DNA of 64,000 nt from Pseudanabaena yagii GIHE-NHR1. Lineage in GTDB: Bacteria; Cyanobacteriota; Cyanobacteriia; Pseudanabaenales; Pseudanabaenaceae. Position 1 is the first letter of the stretch, and each line of letters starts with the position of its first letter. Below, one piece after another: positions 61,944 through 64,000 of the stretch. The position numbers and the translations under genes are program-made. The stretch is from positions 2,228,001 to 2,292,000 of the forward strand of contig NZ_JAAVJL010000001.1 in the NCBI RefSeq assembly GCF_012863495.1, in the 5' to 3' direction. The notes beneath the pieces were generated by a model. It was not told where the DNA came from. It saw only the letters and a list, made by a program, of their open reading frames with translations, and did no database searches.

Positions 61944-62232
61944 ATGGTGCTAGAATTCCCCGTCTTAAAACAGAAGTTTGTTTCCCCGAAAGCGCTCCTG
62001 CTGCTTATCCCGTATTTTTCAGGACTTATAGCCGCAAATATAATAATAAACGGGAAAGCTGGGCGGAGGTAAGTGATCGCACACTTGCAGGTTAAAAAAC
62101 TAGGGAAACTGCTCGATAGCAAACATTATCCTTATCGATTAAGAGATGAAGGATTCAGATAAAGTCTGCATCTCCCGATATTGACTGTGGGTGGGTTGTA
62201 CAAAATGAGTTGTTCGCCCCGAAAATTTCTTA
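61944..62232 (+). pseudogene. Decayed duplicate of the 5' end of class II ribonucleotide reductase
   Basis: Over about 289 bp the sequence aligns with 63336-63622 of the intact gene at the right end: ATGGT.C.AGAATT at the start, a near-identical block for APAAYPVFFRTYSRKYNNKR, ESWAEV and DRTL, a diverged middle, and TGTGGGT.GGT..TAC..AATG and CGAAAATTTCT at the end. A 1-bp loss near codon 7-12 and another just after the DRTLAG codons shift the frame, so it cannot make the protein. It ends where the homology to the enzyme stops, about codon 95. Confidence 0.85.
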
Positions 62233-62272
62233 AGTGCTCAGAAATATTGTAGATAGTGAAATAAATTAAGTT

Positions 62273-62602
62273 ATGGTCATAGATGTCAAGATTCCTGAAG
62301 AAGAGTTCACGGAAGCTCAAAGTGATGGATATGTTTATGGAGTAAGAGTTGTTCGTAGTAATAGCAGTAATAAAGGAAGCTCAAAATCTTCTCTCAACAC
62401 TAGATGTCTATATGTTTATGTCAAACTTGGCAGAAGAATTGAGGATAGATCTTTCAGAGCAAAAAACGGTAAGACTAAGCTTTTTACTGGCTGTACAGTT
62501 TTCTACGCGCTAAAAGATGAAGACTTAGACAATCAGAACTATTGCGATATTCAGTACGATCTACAAGTAAGAGTGTTAAGCTGTACGCCTTGGCAATATT
62601 GA
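62273..62602 (+). CDS. Unknown protein between nrdJ copies
   Basis: Not recognised. 109 residues: MVIDVKIPEEEFTEAQSDGY. A beta-rich small protein with a Ser/Lys-rich loop (SNSSNKGSSKSS) and Cys at four positions. AT-rich. It converges on the next gene and overlaps its 3' end by 27 bp. Both lie between the decayed and intact nrdJ 5' ends, so they probably arrived together. Confidence 0.5.
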   Translation: MVIDVKIPEEEFTEAQSDGYVYGVRVVRSNSSNKGSSKSSLNTRCLYVYVKLGRRIEDRSFRAKNGKTKLFTGCTVFYALKDEDLDNQNYCDIQYDLQVRVLSCTPWQY

Positions 62603-63142
62603 GATTGATGCCTCTCTTTTATACTGAATATTATCTTTTAGATTATTATCTTCGAGCAATTCCCTTATCTTAACAGTTTTCTCCTGCCCAGAATTCAAGG
62701 TAACTTGGATAAGATCCTCAGATGCTTCATCTATAGCAATTTGCTCCTCAATGGCAGCCAACAAACTAATCACAGTGGAATCAAATAACTTAAAGAAATT
62801 TTTAAAACACACTATAGATGCCCATGTAAGGGAAAGTATCATACCAGTCATTTGCCAAAAGGTAATTTTCTCTTTCTTATGTTGATCTGACTGCGCAGGA
62901 TTATTGAAAATCTCATAAAATTCAGTAGGCATTTCTACCCACCACTCTTCGATTGAATCCGTTAAATTGTTGATTGCTTCCAAGAAACGCAAGAGATTAT
63001 CTGGAGACATCAAACCAATATTAATTGATAGCCACTGCTTTTGCCTTTTTTGTAGGGGTTTAGCTCTAGGATTTTCAGGCAATCCAAGAATAAATTTCTT
63101 CGTTGGCTCAAGAGGCTCCAACATACTGCTAAATGTACTCAT
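62576..63142 (-). CDS. Unknown single-pass membrane protein between nrdJ copies
   Basis: Not recognised. 188 residues from Met at 63142 (MSTFSSMLEPLEPTKKF); the frame extends to 63160. A roughly 100-residue cytosolic-looking N-domain (SINIGLMSPDNLLRFLEAIN), one hydrophobic helix (ITFWQMTGMILSLTWASIVC), then an acidic C-domain (ALLAAIEEQ-like helix, EQIAIDEASEDLIQVTLNSG). No known motif. AT-rich, convergent with the 109-residue gene. Confidence 0.55.
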   Translation of the reverse strand: MSTFSSMLEPLEPTKKFILGLPENPRAKPLQKRQKQWLSINIGLMSPDNLLRFLEAINNLTDSIEEWWVEMPTEFYEIFNNPAQSDQHKKEKITFWQMTGMILSLTWASIVCFKNFFKLFDSTVISLLAAIEEQIAIDEASEDLIQVTLNSGQEKTVKIRELLEDNNLKDNIQYKREASISILPRRTA

Positions 63143-63249
63143 GACCTTTCCAAAGAACAAAACAACTGAATAAAACTTTTTTCTATCTTAACTTGAGAGT
63201 CTATTTACACAATGCTAAACATGAGCTATTCAAATTTTTAAAATCAAGG

Positions 63250-63307
63250 TATCTAACACTACTAGTGTTAGATAGGCTTTATATGGTTAACATAACACTA
63301 TATGTGT
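63250..63307. promoter_or_regulatory. Palindromic operator candidates upstream of nrdJ
   Basis: TATCTAACACTA-C-TAGTGTTAGATA (63250-63274) has perfect 12-bp arms. A second, weaker box ACACTATATGTGT is at 63295-63307. Both contain the ACAC..GTGT frame seen in NrdR boxes of ribonucleotide reductase promoters; centres are 39 bp apart. They lie 29-86 bp before the nrdJ ATG. Confidence 0.55.
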
Positions 63308-63335
63308 GATATGCTCAAATACATTTTTATGAGTT

Positions 63336-64000
63336 ATGGTACAAGAATTTACACGAGTCCAGAAAGAGGTTAGGTTTCCCGATAGCGCTCCTGCTGCTTA
63401 TCCCGTATTTTTCAGGACTTATAGCCGCAAATATAATAACAAGCGGGAAAGCTGGGCGGAGGTATGCGATCGCACACTTACAGGTTTAAAAACACTAGGC
63501 AAGCTGACCCAAGAACAAGCTGACCTGATCGACAAGATGCAAAAGCAGCTTAAGTCCCTCACCTCTGGGCGTTGGCTGTGGGTCGGTGGTACTGAATGGG
63601 TCGATCGTCCCGAAAATTTCTCAGGCTCCTATAACTGCACCAGCACCAATGTCATCGACTGGCGCTCCTTTGGCTTGATGATGGATCTCGCCATGCAAGG
63701 CTCTGGCACTGGTGGCGTATTAGAGCCGCAGTACATCAGCCAATTGCCCGTAATCCGTAACCAGTTGCAAGTCAATGTCATCGGTGCGATCGGCGCAACC
63801 CCCGTCGAAAAGCGTCGCCACAATACCGAAGTCGAGTTTGACTATGCTAATAATGCGGTTAAATTCCATGTTGGTGATAGTCGTCAAGGTTGGGTCAAGT
63901 CCTACCAGTCTCTCCTAGAGCTATCTAGCGATGAAAAGTTTGACGCATCCAAGCCCGTCCAAATCACCGTTGATATTAGTGATGTGCGCCCCAGTGGTGA
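63336..64000 (+). CDS. nrdJ: Adenosylcobalamin-dependent (class II) ribonucleotide reductase, 5' part
   Basis: Reduces ribonucleotides to deoxyribonucleotides using coenzyme B12. The frame begins MVQEFTRVQKEVRFPDSAPA and runs off the window after 221 codons. RTYSRKYNNKRESWAEVCDR, GRWLWVGGTEWVDRPENFSG, SYNCTSTNVIDWRSFGLMMD (the Cys is the expected first redox/active-site Cys) and MQGSGTGGVLEP follow the monomeric, Lactobacillus-type NrdJ found in many cyanobacteria. Its 5' 287 bp are duplicated upstream as a pseudogene. Inteins are common later in this gene but cannot be seen here. Confidence 0.93.
   Translation, partial: MVQEFTRVQKEVRFPDSAPAAYPVFFRTYSRKYNNKRESWAEVCDRTLTGLKTLGKLTQEQADLIDKMQKQLKSLTSGRWLWVGGTEWVDRPENFSGSYNCTSTNVIDWRSFGLMMDLAMQGSGTGGVLEPQYISQLPVIRNQLQVNVIGAIGATPVEKRRHNTEVEFDYANNAVKFHVGDSRQGWVKSYQSLLELSSDEKFDASKPVQITVDISDVRPSG

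Noticed and set aside
61907-62095. 62-residue ORF as a separate gene
   Set aside because: Most of it is one frame of the decayed nrdJ 5' duplicate; its first residues are not similar to anything and the start is a TTG.
1-64000. tRNA or rRNA genes
   Set aside because: No cloverleaf with a TTCRA-type T loop or rRNA-like stretch was noticed in the gaps; a dedicated covariance scan would be needed to exclude them fully.

Overview
The window reads as a chromosomal segment of a filamentous or unicellular cyanobacterium, plausibly Pseudanabaena-like (genus is inference). Reasons: the octamer GCGATCGC (HIP1) occurs throughout; there is a bidirectional Hox [NiFe] hydrogenase with its maturation genes, two photosystem II assembly factors (Psb28, Psb34-like), a class II ribonucleotide reductase, XisH/XisI, Uma2 and DUF1350 proteins, and many long perfect hairpins and short palindromic repeats between genes.

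1-17.7 kb is a hydrogenase/formate locus, almost all on the minus strand: hoxE-hoxF, psb28, a large STAND-like/TPR protein, then (after a plus-strand glgX) hoxU-fdhB-fdhA-fdhD-hoxY-hoxH. A complete NAD-type formate dehydrogenase with its own fused NuoE/NuoF-like diaphorase subunit and the FdhD sulfurtransferase sits between hoxU and hoxYH. This suggests that formate oxidation and H2 metabolism are co-expressed and linked through NAD(H), or perhaps physically. 17.7-25.7 kb holds 6-phosphofructokinase, a GMC oxidoreductase, an acyl-CoA synthetase(ADP)/GNAT protein, a Psb34-like protein and an alpha/beta hydrolase, separated by palindromic repeats. 25.7-32 kb is the hydrogenase maturation cluster hypD-C-F, xisI-xisH, hypB-A and a HoxW-like protease; hypE is not in the window.

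32-39 kb has an EF-G-like GTPase, then an accessory zone: a Phd/ParE toxin-antitoxin pair, a second antitoxin with a truncated PemK-type toxin, a Uma2 gene with a decayed duplicate of its 5' end, and an IS110-family transposase whose upstream noncoding end folds into bridge-RNA-like hairpins. 39.2-46.6 kb looks like an integrated element of unknown type: four small minus-strand genes, an XRE repressor facing them across palindromic operators, a catalytic-domain-only tyrosine recombinase, and a tight plus-strand operon of seven unfamiliar genes. That operon includes three related small proteins, two membrane-associated proteins and a Cys/Pro-rich protein with GCTDP...DDGSC repeats.

46.7-64 kb is mostly core: comB, a Dam-type methylase with an overlapping PD-(D/E)XK-like gene, dprA, an adenylate-kinase-like gene, sufS, DUF1350, an unknown gene preceded by a degenerate tandem-repeat array, DUF2256, a CobT-like protein, three glycosyltransferases, cinA, a KH protein and rpsP. 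The right end carries the 5' part of class II ribonucleotide reductase and, 1.4 kb upstream, a frameshifted duplicate of that 5' end, with two unknown genes in between.
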